A stretch of DNA of 64,000 nucleotides from Pseudoips prasinana (GCA_951640165.1 OX621250.1:4154001-4218000), one strand, 5' to 3'. Positions 1-9,023 are shown, counted from the stretch's first letter. Notes: a model not told the origin generated them from the sequence alone. Program-made: numbers and translations.

Positions 1-1114
1 TAAGCAGCTTGTGCTCTTCACGGAGCTCAGCTAGCTGCTCAGCTAACATTTTATTAGCAGCTTGCAGCTTGGCTGTCTCCGTCGAGGTAGTGCGATTAGC
101 AAGCTCCTGGGCCACAACTAACAAAAGCTCTGCTCCTTCCTTTAGAGCCTTTTGGTCAGTCCCCTTTAATCTCGACGCATGAGAAACGACTTTCCTAACC
201 AGGGCCGCGCCTCCTTCAGCCTTCTCAAGTAGATTAGCCGCCGACATCTTTTCCGGCTGTTCAACGACTTCTCTAATTGCCACCGCGTAATCCAATTCGA
301 CGGTATCACATAAACCATGCAATTTCTTCGGCTGCTTCCCCGGCCGCTTAAATTTGGCGCGACAGCCGCCGTTTTCTCCATCATTGAGAACAGCTTGGAT
401 TTTATTCGGGGGTCCATCGTCTGTTGACGATTCACGCCCTTGCAAATTAACTCCTTTGGAGGCTCGTTTAGCTTTGATTGCACCCGACTGCCAAAACTTT
501 GAATTAGGCATCGAGCTGACGCTCGACTCCGACATCTCAGCCGCAGAGTTTCGGGATGCAGATCGTGTTGGTGACTGCGATGGCGTACACGATTGACGGG
601 CGTTTCTAGCCCGGTTAGCCAATAGTCGCTCTTCCTCCGTAATGCTGATGACACAATTAGAGTGCGCAGAACTGGGCGTGCGCAACTCTTCCACGTACTC
701 CGTGGCATCAAGGCATTGGTTGCCCCCCCCAGATACGGTGGGGCTGCCAGATCCATGAGGACCTGGGAGGGATTCTCCGGCAGTGCCGGTACCCTCCTGG
801 GGTAGTACGTTTTCCAAGGCCGACTTCATAGTACTTGTGTGATTTTTTTGCAGAGGTTTTCTTCCTCTTTTTTTTCCCCTTTTCGGAACAACCGACAAAT
901 CTTTGGGACACGCAATACTGGGCGTGCGTGCCCCCTCACTGTTTTGGCATTGAGTGCCCTCCCCAGATACGGTAGGGCTGCCGGACCCACAGGGATCCGG
1001 GAGGGATTCTCCGGAATTACCGGTACCCTCCTGGGGTAGTTTGTTTTTCAAGGCCGACTTCATACTGCTTTGTTTTGGACTTAGGGTAATTTTTATAGAG
1101 GTTTTCTTCCTCAT
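1..1114 (-). CDS. gag-like ORF1 of R1-clade LINE (element A), 3' end beyond window
   Basis: An uninterrupted frame runs from an ATG at 1114-1112 to the window edge, about 371 codons with no stop; a TGA lies ten codons upstream of that ATG. The N-terminus is basic and Pro/Gly/Ser-rich, and contains a 78-codon tandem duplication: the block starting MKSAL occurs at 1063 and again at 829. The middle is Ser-rich. The last part before the edge (about 1-130) is a heptad-like coiled coil rich in Ala, Glu, Leu and Gln. In R1-clade elements ORF1 is an RNA-binding gag-like protein that packages the element's RNA, with CCHC knuckles near the C-terminus; that part lies outside the window. The clade assignment rests on this layout and on the 5' end shared with element B. 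The frame is clean while element B's is broken, so this copy may be younger. Confidence 0.72.
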   Translation of the reverse strand, partial: MRKKTSIKITLSPKQSSMKSALKNKLPQEGTGNSGESLPDPCGSGSPTVSGEGTQCQNSEGARTPSIACPKDLSVVPKRGKKRGRKPLQKNHTSTMKSALENVLPQEGTGTAGESLPGPHGSGSPTVSGGGNQCLDATEYVEELRTPSSAHSNCVISITEEERLLANRARNARQSCTPSQSPTRSASRNSAAEMSESSVSSMPNSKFWQSGAIKAKRASKGVNLQGRESSTDDGPPNKIQAVLNDGENGGCRAKFKRPGKQPKKLHGLCDTVELDYAVAIREVVEQPEKMSAANLLEKAEGGAALVRKVVSHASRLKGTDQKALKEGAELLLVVAQELANRTTSTETAKLQAANKMLAEQLAELREEHKLL

Positions 1115-1178
1115 TTGCTCCTCTGCTATGTTCTCTGCTGATCAGAGGTCACGCAAAGGAACGCATCCACCACCTGGC
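1115..1178 (-). other. Rest of 5' UTR of element A
   Basis: These 64 nt separate the ribozyme from the ORF1 ATG. With the ribozyme they make a 241-nt 5' UTR. An in-frame TGA sits ten codons before the ATG. Confidence 0.55.
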
Positions 1179-1355
1179 GCCGGAATATTAGCCACGAACA
1201 GTAATTATTTTTGGGGGGACGAATCCCATTACAAAAACAATTACTGTCGCGCCCAGGGTGCACCGGCCCGCAAATCTACCATTCCCACCGGATTAAAAAT
1301 ACGGACAGGAATAGTAGCTGCAGGCACACGTGGAGGTTTTCCGGCCTAGCACCCC
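1179..1355 (-). ncRNA. HDV-like self-cleaving ribozyme at 5' end of element A
   Basis: Read on the minus strand from 1355. P1: GGGGTGC (1355-1349) pairs with GCACCCT (1261-1255), 7 bp ending in the G.U wobble expected at the cleavage site. P2: GCCGGAA (1345-1339) pairs with TTCCGGC (1185-1179). P3: ACC (1337-1335) pairs with GGT (1264-1262). P1' is followed by GGGC (1254-1251), then a long P4 hairpin (1247-1232 with 1212-1197), then J4/2 GGCTAATA (1193-1186) holding the would-be catalytic C at 1191. L3 begins TCC and carries an extra hairpin. The order and these key sequences match the HDV antigenomic ribozyme. In known LINE ribozymes cleavage sets the 5' end of the RNA, here predicted at 1355. 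Not tested. Confidence 0.75.
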
Positions 1356-1398
1356 AAATCAATCCCTATTCCAAATGAAAATAACCATTACATGTCCT

Positions 1399-1590
1399 GC
1401 CTGGGGCAGAAAGGTTCTCGAGTGGCGACCACGAACCGGAAAACGCAGCGTGGGCAGGTCCTCTACAATATGGACCGATGATCTTGTAAGGGTCGCTGGA
1501 AGTCGCTGGATGCGGACAGTGCAAGACCGGCAACTGTGGAGATCTTAGGGGGAGGCTTTTGTCCAGCAGTGAGCGTATTTCGGCTAATAT
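1399..1590 (+). pseudogene. RTE-like LINE, 3' end of ORF2
   Basis: The reading frame gives a C-terminus beginning WGRKVLEWRPRTG and running through WTDDLVRVAG to QDRQLWRS. It is the same C-terminus that is intact at 8070-8410. Here a TAG replaces the TTG of RSLGEAF and a TGA replaces a Trp codon further on, so it is dead. It is the typical 5'-truncated remnant left by target-primed reverse transcription. Confidence 0.85.
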
Positions 1591-2039
1591 TATAAAGCCG
1601 TTGTCCCCGAAATTTGGCCCAAAGCATTAAAGCTATTACTTCCAGCGTCAAAATTTAATATGAGAAAAAAAGTCCTGGTACTTCCTTTTACTATAATTCA
1701 ACAAAGAAAACTTTTGCGTATTTTAAGATTTATAGACCCACATTAACAGTTCCACTATCCCAAAGCTTTTCTGAAAACATTATAATTCAGTACACGCTCA
1801 TGCCCCATCAAAAAGAAATAAAACACTTGACGCCCCCAACCTTATTACTTCGGCAGTATATAAAAGGTTGTAAAATACATTAGAGTTTAATAGGGATAAT
1901 AAGTGGTAATGGCCCGCTGTTAGGTGCTGATAAGAGTCACTAAGTGCTTTAAAATTATGTTAAAACTACATAAGTTGCGAAAATCTTTAGATTTATTTAA
2001 TGTTCAGGATGTTGTGACCAGATATCACGCATTAATAGA
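1591..2039. other. AT-rich spacer, nothing recognised
   Basis: Low-complexity AT-rich sequence without a credible ORF or a repeat matching others in the window. Confidence 0.5.
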
Positions 2040-2490
2040 GTACGTGCAGGCGCGGTGGCTTTTAAGCGGTGACACGCGAATTCGACGCGGCGGCTATGTC
2101 CTAAGTGCACGCGAAACGTTTCGCGCAGCCGCCACCGACACCGCAATAACGATGGCACCGCATCCCGTTCGCGCGAAAATATCAAGACAACTGATCGCGT
2201 TCGCTTCATTTCGCGCCGCTCCGCACCGCGTTTGGTCACGTAGGACACTTCAATAGGTTTCAACTGTTTGTTGTTTTCGCACCGCGCTGCGCCACTTCGC
2301 GTTCGCGTTTAGATCGCTCACGCAGGACGTCGTGTTGATGTTTCCGGCTTCACGTCACCCGCGCATAGTCAGTCTAGCTCTGCGCGCCGGTCTCTTTGTC
2401 CTAATGCTCGAGCGTTTTTCTGTTCTATAGTTGACTGAGGACGCCGGCTGCCCCCGCTCTCACTGAACACCAGCGCCCGCGCCCGCGCCG
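2040..2490. promoter_or_regulatory. CpG-rich island with initiator-like motif
   Basis: About 450 bp unusually dense in CG dinucleotides, set in AT-rich flanks. At about 2358-2400 it contains CCGCGCATAGTCAGTCTAGC, with the arthropod initiator core TCAGT; a very similar stretch lies at about 8495-8540. The small ORFs on both strands look like by-products of high GC. It could be a LINE 5' UTR/promoter or a host-gene promoter; I cannot tell which. Confidence 0.35.
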
Positions 2491-3188
2491 TACTAGAGAG
2501 GTCCTTTCGGTTTTATATTTATGCATTGATTCACTTTCGACATTTTTTCGGGCACGAAAAAATTTCGAAAATGTGGGCTTTCAAAGGGTACCATATGGTA
2601 TACAATGACCAAATGAACAGTTTTTAAAACCGATAAACGCCGATTTCTTACAAAAAAAAGTTTAAAAATTATTGTCATCATTATATATTACAAAAACACT
2701 CAACCTCCTGATTTTTTAAGTCGGTTAAAGGGTGCTTTAGTCATTCTAAAGATAGACATTTCAAAACTTTCAAGACCTTTTTTTATTTTTCTGTACGGAC
2801 AATAATAAGTAGCAAAATTGTCTTTCCCGGATTAAGTATTCACTACGAAAAATATAAAAATGGATGCCTATTCCGGATGTTTTGATATATTAATCTCACT
2901 AGATTACCTAAGTCTATTTTAAAAGAGTTATTATTCTAAATTCAAATACAATTATTTTATATCCTAAAAACATCTATATACATGCAAGAGAGACAGCTGT
3001 ACCGTAAATTCGAGGCTTTATTGGCAAGAATATATATAAGCCTTAAGCAGGTTTAGTACTTTTAGCATTGGTGACTGGCGATAAGATGCTTTTTGGAAGC
3101 TCTATGCCACTGCCAAGTTGCACCAATCCAACTTGCGCACTTCGAAAGTTCTATGCAGCGATTAAACAATACACTTCACATAAAGTTG
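2491..3188. other. AT-rich spacer, nothing recognised
   Basis: No ORF or known repeat. The last part contains the 41-bp sequence that recurs at 4115. Confidence 0.5.
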
Positions 3189-3229
3189 TATCAAGCCGTT
3201 TAGCTTAGGCATCAGATTTTAACACTATT
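3189..3229 (+). repeat. 41-bp direct repeat, left copy
   Basis: Identical to 4115-4155. The two copies bracket a SINE1-SINE2-LINE-SINE1 cassette. This is longer than a usual SINE target-site duplication. Confidence 0.85.
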
Positions 3230-3240
3230 CTCGTAATTGA

Positions 3241-3490
3241 CGGTCACCGTAGCCTAGTTGGTAGTGCTCCTGCCTACGAAGCTGGTGGTCCTGGGTTCGA
3301 ATCCCGGTAAGTGCAAATATTTGTGTGATGAGCACGAATATTTGTTTCTGAGTCATGGATGTTTTCTATGTATTTAAGTATTTATCTATCTATATAAGTA
3401 TGTATATCGTCGCCTGGTACCCATAGTACAAGCTTTGCTTAGTTTGGGGCTAGGATGATCTGTGTGACATTGTCCCCAGATATTATTATT
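3241..3490 (+). mobile_element. SINE1 (tRNA-derived), copy 1
   Basis: The tRNA-like head has a box A-like TAGCCTAGTTGGTAGTG and a box B GGTTCGAATCC, followed by a roughly 170-bp body ending in a TATTATTATT tail. Copies also lie at 3845, 7025, 42039, 54499 (minus) and 57824. Boxes A and B are the pol III internal promoter. It encodes no protein. Confidence 0.92.
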
Positions 3491-3530
3491 ACCCATAATA
3501 TGCCTGTTTACTCTAACCTTGAATAAACCC

Positions 3531-3730
3531 ATGTGGCGCAGCGGCTAAGTCAGTCGCCTCGCCGCTTCGTGTCGCGGGTTCGAGTCCCGCGCCGGACAAT
3601 TATTTGTGTGGTCCATAAATAGTTGTTTCAAGTCTGGATGTAATTTGTGTCCGCCTATTATATGTTTGTAAAGTACGCCGCGATACAGGGATAAGATTCC
3701 CTAGTACTGGCGTTGTCTTTAAAAAAAAAA
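3531..3730 (+). mobile_element. SINE2 (tRNA-derived), copy 1
   Basis: The head starts GTGGCGCAGCGGCTAAG (box A-like) with box B GGGTTCGAGTCCCGC, then a unique body ending CGTTGTCTTT and a poly-A tail. Other copies lie at 6713, 33125, 26479 (minus) and 5846 (minus, damaged). Confidence 0.92.
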
Positions 3731-3843
3731 TATGAGTCTGGAAACACGTCGTTTGGGAGGCTGTCCCGCAGTTTATCCGTGTGTATGATGAAAGGCGAGG
3801 CAAAGCGCTTTGTACGCCATAATGGGATTTCAACAACGATTTG
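3731..3843 (-). pseudogene. LINE reverse transcriptase C-terminus fragment
   Basis: The minus strand reads VVEIPLWRTKRFASPF and then KLRDSLPNDVFP. This resembles the end of many insect LINE ORF2 proteins, where a fingers-like basic stretch is followed by a LWNSLP-type motif. It is wedged between SINE2 and SINE1, and the same junctions recur at 6914-7024. Confidence 0.6.
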
Positions 3844-3844
3844 A

Positions 3845-4110
3845 CGGTCACCGTAGCCTAGTTGGTAGTGCTCCTGCCTACGAAGCTGGTGGTCTTGGGT
3901 TCGAATCCCGGTAAGTGCAAATATTTGTGTGATGAGCACGAATATTTGTTTCCGAGTCATGGATGTTTTCTATGTATTTAAGTATTTATCTATCTATATA
4001 AGTATGTATATCGTCGCCTGGTACCCATAGTACAAGCTTTGCTTAGTTTGGGGCTAGGATGATCTGTGTGACATTGTCCCCAGATATTATTATTAAAAAA
4101 AAAAAAAAAA
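3845..4110 (+). mobile_element. SINE1 copy 2 with A tail
   Basis: Full-length SINE1, nearly identical to copy 1, but ending in TATTATT plus 16 A residues. Confidence 0.92.
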
Positions 4111-4114
4111 GTTT

Positions 4115-4155
4115 TATCAAGCCGTTTAGCTTAGGCATCAGATTTTAACACTATT
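4115..4155 (+). repeat. 41-bp direct repeat, right copy
   Basis: Identical to 3189-3229, directly after the A tail of SINE1 copy 2. Confidence 0.85.
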
Positions 4156-4400
4156 ATCCTAATGTAATTCTGGGTCAAATTTCAGCCACGGCGGCCAGTT
4201 TCAATGGAGACTATGTACTATATAAAAAATATACATATTGGACTTGTTCGAGGATCAAACCCCAGGTTCCCTACTAACTTAATCTCGGTCTTCATTATTA
4301 ATTTTGATTAATTGATCAAAAATAATAATGTACTGACTATGACTCCTCGTAAAGTCGAAACAAATTAGTAGCATTACTTATCTCCAGCCAGGTCGGCTTG
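4156..4400. other. Spacer, nothing recognised
   Basis: AT-rich, no ORF and no repeat shared with the rest of the window. Confidence 0.5.
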
Positions 4401-4843
4401 GGATTCATTGTATGTGCACATTATTATATCTTATGAGAGTTATTGTATGTGCACATTATTATGTCTTATGGGATTCATAGTAACTGCACATTATTATATC
4501 TTATGGAATTTATTGTAGGTGCACATTATTATATCTCATGGGATTAATTGTACGTGCACATTATTATATGTTATGGGATTCATTGTACGTCTGTGCACGC
4601 ATTATATCTTATGGTATACATTGTAGGTGAACATTATTATATATTATGTGTTTCATTCTAAGTACACATTATTATATATTATGGGATTCATTGTAAGTGC
4701 ACATTATTATAACTTATGGGATTAATTGTAAGTGCACATTATTATATATTATGGTATTCATTTTGTAGGTGCACATTATTATATCTTACGGTATTCATTG
4801 TAAGTGCACATTATTATATCTTATAGGATTCTTGTAAGTGCAC
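4401..4843 (+). repeat. Minisatellite, about 13 units of 34-37 bp
   Basis: The unit reads ATTCATTGTAAGTGCACATT, then ATTATATCTTATGGG. Units differ by point changes and small indels; one has an extra CTGT. GTGCACAT gives each unit a short palindrome. Unlike a CRISPR array it has no unique spacers. Confidence 0.93.
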
Positions 4844-5412
4844 GGGGACATTTCCCATCATTTTCCAGTTAGGTTGTATAAACACCTTCACTGCCAGTAC
4901 CAAACGGGCGTCGACTGATATGCTCCATTGATTTGTATCCTTTACAGTAATATTTTACCTAAATTAATGATTGTTTATTTAAGCGGTTACAGAACAGATT
5001 ATAACCTTAAGGTTGAAACATAATTAATATTAATTGGTTTTTCGTAGAAGCTGTTAATTTATGCTCGGGTTTGAGCTTTATGGTAATCTTAGAGAAATTT
5101 GAGTACCTTTGGGTTCGTTTGAGTATTAAAATTTTCTCGTATTAATATAAATTATCATTACAGTAATGAGTCGAAAAAAATGTAAGGACCTTATATACGG
5201 TGTGCTTAAAAATTGCTTAAAATTTAGCAAATCTTTTATTTGTGAGCAGAGTGAGCAGGCTCAATTAGTTACAGCAAATACCACTATAAATTAATAAATT
5301 AATGTCTTGGGACTGCTAATACACTACCATCTGATCCAAAACCTGGTAAAGCCAGTAGTAAGCAGACACCTGATAAATGTACTTATGTACCTATTTCTAA
5401 ATACATATATCC
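4844..5412. other. AT-rich spacer with SINE3 3'-end relic
   Basis: Mostly unrecognised. About 5327-5360 resembles the inverted 3' end of SINE3 (CCATCTGATCCAAAACC). Confidence 0.4.
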
Positions 5413-5632
5413 CATTTTTATATACTGTGGACACGGGTCTCATCGCGATAAAGATTTAGGTAAATCATTACCTTGGTTACCCGAGAGCTTCACGGAGACG
5501 ACGCTGCCGAGCCACACCAGTCGACCCGTGACCACGGCTGGTGCAATCCATGCCGAAACGTCGGGTAACCAAGGTAATGATTTACCAAAATCTTTATCGC
5601 GATGAGACCCGTGTCCACAGTATATAAAAATG
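5413..5632. mobile_element. Fold-back MITE, family F, copy 1
   Basis: Terminal inverted repeats of about 72 bp (5413-5484 and 5561-5632) flank a 76-bp loop. The ends read CATTTTTATATACTGTGGAC inward. The arms include GGACACGGGTCTCATCGCG and the loop includes CCGTGACCACGG. A diverged copy with the same arms lies at about 57326-57762. Confidence 0.85.
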
Positions 5633-5845
5633 TGTACAAATCGCGAAAGTTTAAAAACATTAATATATCCCTTTGTCGACTAATCATGCAAATCAAACTA
5701 TCTAAAATACATTGCATCATCGTATTACAAATAATTTTAAGCCCTGTTACAAATGTTTTGTGTCGATAATTATATGGCAATTTTATGTCGATAAAAAAGG
5801 TGTTTATATGATATGCTCGCTAAACCATAGTAACAACAACAAGAT

Positions 5846-5999
5846 TTATTTTTTAAAGACAACGACCGCACTAGGTAATCTAATCCCTGTATCGCGGGGG
5901 ACTTTACAAATATAATAGACGGACACAAATTACATCCAGACTCAGAACAACTATTTATGGGTCACACAAATAGTTGTCCGGCTGCTGCGCCACACGTGT
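5846..5999 (-). mobile_element. SINE2 copy, internally deleted
   Basis: The body and 3' end are intact in reverse, but the part of the tRNA head including box B is missing, so CCGG joins directly to CTGCTGCGCC. Confidence 0.8.
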
Positions 6000-6180
6000 A
6001 GTCGAAGACCCATTATATTACCCAGACACAGAACAAATAATCGTGGTCATCGCACAAAGATATGTCCTGAGTGGGGATCGAACACACGACCTTTGTCTTA
6101 GCAGACAGGGTCACTAATCAATAGACTATCAATCCCCTCAACTCATGACACATGCAGTTAGACCAACGCAACGGTGCAGT
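6000..6180 (-). mobile_element. SINE4-like tRNA-derived element
   Basis: Minus strand: a tRNA-like head with box B TGTTCGATCCCCACTCAGGA and the downstream TTTGTGCGATGACCACGATT typical of SINE4 (15648, 18885, 29355). Confidence 0.65.
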
Positions 6181-6494
6181 CACACTAGGGAAATAACTTC
6201 CATACACCTCAAAATCCAATCCAATATGCAAGTTCCATCTCTCTAAATCATAGAAACACGTACAATACGCACTAGATCCCGAAAATTATTTGAGGGTAAG
6301 GGTAACATATCCCCGGGTAATACCGGGTAATATTGGATAACCTTGAAAACATCACGAAATTCCCCAACACGCGACCCAAACAGCGGTAAAAGATTACTCT
6401 AACCTTATTTACAGAGCTACACATAGATATAGGGAAAAGCTGGAATGACAAATGGACCTACTTATGGATCAACAAGCTTCTACTGTATCATGAT
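6181..6494. other. Spacer, nothing recognised
   Basis: No credible ORF. Contains GGGTAA-type short repeats at about 6294-6334. Confidence 0.4.
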
Positions 6495-6572
6495 CGCTTC
6501 TAGTGATAATCGGGAAAGCTAATGCCGCGGTCTGACTATCAATGGGTGACCACCAAAGTAGCTAAGTTTTTT
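6495..6572 (+). repeat. Repeat D fragment
   Basis: Partial copy of the family ending in (TAAG)n; it contains the GGTGACCACCAAAGTAGCTA segment seen in the longer copy at 15044. Confidence 0.5.
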
Positions 6573-6649
6573 TTTTAATTCATAATGGTTTTGCGCTTGA
6601 CGACGATCTCACCTGATGGTAAGTGAAGATGTGATCGAAGGTGGACCGC

Positions 6650-6712
6650 GCGTACCCATAATATGCCTGTTTACTCTAACCTTGAATAAACCCAAGTTAT
6701 AAATGACTGCAC
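6650..6712 (+). repeat. Left flank of duplicated SINE cassette
   Basis: ACCCATAATATGCCTGTTTA and its continuation repeat 3491-3530, so the duplication of 3491-4085 begins here, outside the SINEs. Confidence 0.75.
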
Positions 6713-6912
6713 GTGTGGCGCAGCGGCTAAGTCAGTCGCCTTGCCGCTACGTGTCGCGGGTTCGAGTCCCGCGCCGGACAATTATTTGGTGTGGCCCATA
6801 AATAGTTGTTCTGAGTCTGGATGTAATTTGTGTCCGTCTATTATATGTTTGTAAAGTACGCCGCGATACAGGGATAAGATTCCCTAGTGCTGGAGTTGTC
6901 TTAAATAAAAAA
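6713..6912 (+). mobile_element. SINE2 copy 2
   Basis: Full-length SINE2 with both promoter boxes, very close to copy 1. Confidence 0.92.
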
Positions 6913-6913
6913 A

Positions 6914-7024
6914 TGAGTTTGGAAACACGTCGTTTGGGGGGCTGTCCCGCAGTTTAGCCGTGCGTATGATGAAAGGCGAGGCAAAGCGCTTTGTACGCCA
7001 TAATGGGATTTCAACAACGATTTG
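6914..7024 (-). pseudogene. LINE RT C-terminus fragment (cassette copy 2)
   Basis: The same minus-strand fragment as 3731-3843, ending RDSPPNDVFP, with the same flanking SINEs. Confidence 0.6.
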
Positions 7025-7274
7025 ACGGTCACCGTAGCCTAGTTGGTAGTGCTCCTGCCTACGAAGCTGGTGGTCCTGGGTTCGAATCCCGATAAGTGCA
7101 AATATTTGTGTGATGAGCATGAATATTTTTTTCCGAGTCATGGATGTTTTCTATGTATTTAAGTATTTATCTATCTATATAAGTATGTATATCGTCGCCT
7201 GGTACCCATAGTACAAGCTTTGCTTAGTTTAGGGCTAGGATGATCTGTGTGACATTGTTCCTAGATATTAAGAT
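7025..7274 (+). mobile_element. SINE1 copy 3
   Basis: Full-length SINE1 with boxes A and B. Confidence 0.92.
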
Positions 7275-7505
7275 ATTAACAAAATAGAGGTGGAGAGCCT
7301 CCCGATGCCTTGTAGTCCTATGAAAAAAGTTTGCAACCTGCCGCCGATGATCCAAGTTTTGCAGCTTTTTACTTGTTAGGTCTCTATCGTCGATTATCCT
7401 GCGAGTGCGTCTGTCTATCGAATCCAAAGAGTCTAGCTGATACTTTGCGGAGCCGTCCCAAAGATGACAGCAGTACTCCATGCAGGGTCCTCCGTCGGTC
7501 AAATT
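7275..7505 (-). pseudogene. CR1-like LINE ORF2 fragment
   Basis: The minus strand reads GGPCMEYCCHLWDGSAKYQL and then DSIDRRTRRIIDD, a motif series found after the RT palm in CR1/Jockey-type proteins (P-x-MEYC-xH-W ... LD-xIQRR). A related fragment lies at 45343-45560. No start and no intact end. Confidence 0.7.
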
Positions 7506-7524
7506 TTCTAAGGATGTCAGATTA

Positions 7525-7603
7525 CTTCAAGGCTTAAGACTGTCAACTTAACGTGCCCTCCGTGAACTAACACACTAACTGCCCATACGATAAGTATGTA
7601 AGT
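7525..7603 (+). repeat. Repeat D fragment with (TAAG)-like tail
   Basis: Contains TTAACGTGCCCTCCG and CCCATACGATAAGTATGTAA, the 3' end of repeat D. Confidence 0.55.
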
Positions 7604-7604
7604 A

Positions 7605-7660
7605 TCGTCATCATAAGCTGAAAGACGTACACTGCTGGACAAAGACCTCCCTAAAATGTA
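7605..7660 (-). repeat. RTE-like LINE 3' tail fragment
   Basis: Minus strand: TTTGTCCAGCAGTG, the last codons of the RTE ORF2, then the ATGATG-type tail. Confidence 0.65.
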
Positions 7661-7754
7661 TTTGGGGGACATGTTTTATCGCTTGGAGCGTTGTCCAATT
7701 TTCATAGTACTGAGAGATACCGCTGGATGTGTTCTGGTGATTAGCTAGTGTGTC

Positions 7755-7894
7755 GTACAGACGCCAGCACATCCAGCTACCCCAATCTGTCAAATTTCTT
7801 TTATAGATTTTCAACTTTATCACAAAAGTATAAGGTTCACTTTCTATGGGGGACATTTGACAGGTTGAGTAGCTTGATGTGCTGGTGTCTGTAC
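7755..7894. mobile_element. MITE family M, copy 1
   Basis: Palindromic element of 140 bp with ends GTACAGACGCCAGCACATC and its reverse complement; the centre is related to the reverse complement of itself. TA target site as in Tc1/mariner (shown by the copy at 51388). No coding capacity. Confidence 0.88.
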
Positions 7895-7989
7895 CACCAA
7901 TATCGAATTAAAAAATACAATTTGACTTAAAGTTTTCTTAAGTTCGGGAAGCTACGTAATATCTTCTCGTCCCAAATACCGCAGTGTCT

Positions 7990-8424
7990 CAAGTCGAAAA
8001 ACTTCGACCAGTGATGCCTTTCGGAACAGAGACGTGGTCGCTCACTATGGGCCTTATCAGGCAGCTCAAGGTCACCCAAAGAGCAATGGAATGGAGTTTT
8101 CCTGCGAGATCGAATCAGAAATGTTAAGATCCGCAGGCGAACCAAAGTAACCGATATAGCCGTAAGAATTGCCAAGCTGAAGTGGCAGTGGGCAGGGCAC
8201 ATATCTCGTAGAACCGACGGCCGCTGGGGCAGAAAGGTTCTCGAGTGGCGACTACGAACCGGAAGACGCAGCGTGGGCAGGCCCCCTACAAGATGGACCG
8301 ATGATCTTGAGCGGGTCGCTGGAAATCGCTGGATGCGGATAGCGCAAGACCGGCAATTGTGGAGATTTTTGGGGGAGGCCTTTGTCCAGCTGTGGACGTC
8401 TTTCGGCTGATATGATGATGATGA
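7990..8424 (+). pseudogene. RTE-like LINE ORF2 C-terminus with intact 3' end
   Basis: From about 8095 an open frame runs to a TGA at 8408-8410: LRDRIRNVKIRRRTKVTDIA, then KWQWAGHISRRTDGRWGRK, then EAFVQLWTSFG. This is a C-terminus I associate with RTE/BovB-like insect LINEs, ending in a short ATG-repeat tail (8411-8424) instead of poly-A. Upstream, TETWSLTMGLIRQLKVTQRA is in another frame, so a frameshift lies near 8090. It is the best-preserved of about ten remnants in the window. Confidence 0.85.
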
Positions 8425-9023
8425 AAGTTTTCTTTTTAACAACAGATGTACACGCTGCTTTGGACCACGATGACTCTTTGATGTTCTCGGATTTGCGTCG
8501 TCCGCGCATAGCCAGTCTACCTCGGCGTGCCTGTCTAACAGCCCGGGTGCTCGCACGTATTTCAATTCCAGCACCAAAATTAAAAAAAAAAAATTTTATC
8601 ATTCAACACCGATTTTAACAGGATGATTTGTTAATTTTTTTGTTTCTTTGCATTTAAAACTTTCACCATCGACTTCTCTATGTCCTCGAACGTAACCCTT
8701 TCCATACCCTTTTGGTTTCACAATGATTTGTAAACAAAATTCCGAAGTATTACTTTGGTTCACGTAATAGATTTTGTTTACCAATGTTCTATGGAAACTC
8801 AGCAAGATTTTGGTGATTGAAATAGTCTTAGATATTCATTTGTATCTTTATTGGGAGATACTTTATATTTACTGCTAAAACTTTGATGTTGTTATTACCT
8901 GAGTGGGCTTTGATCCGTGGAAGTTATAAGTAAATATGATACAGTCATTACTTATATGCTTTGAACTTTGCGTGAGATTGAGAGAGTACAAACTCGGTCG
9001 CATATATATATGAAATCATTGAT
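8425..9023. other. Spacer with CpG-rich segment like 2340-2420
   Basis: 8490-8545 contains CCGCGCATAGCCAGTCTACC, close to 2358-2378, so a shared element lies in both places. The rest is AT-rich and unrecognised. Confidence 0.4.

Noticed and set aside
3241..3320. tRNA gene
   Set aside because: The head has pol III boxes but belongs to a repeated SINE with a 170-bp body and many copies; cloverleaf integrity is not kept across copies.
3658..3960. 100-codon minus-strand ORF
   Set aside because: Most of it is the SINE1 body and head translated in reverse; it recurs with every cassette copy.
4401..4843. CRISPR array
   Set aside because: Eukaryotic context, no unique spacers, and units that drift in sequence: a minisatellite.
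8252..8602. Basic minus-strand ORF near 8.4 kb
   Set aside because: It is partly antisense to the intact RTE C-terminus on the plus strand.
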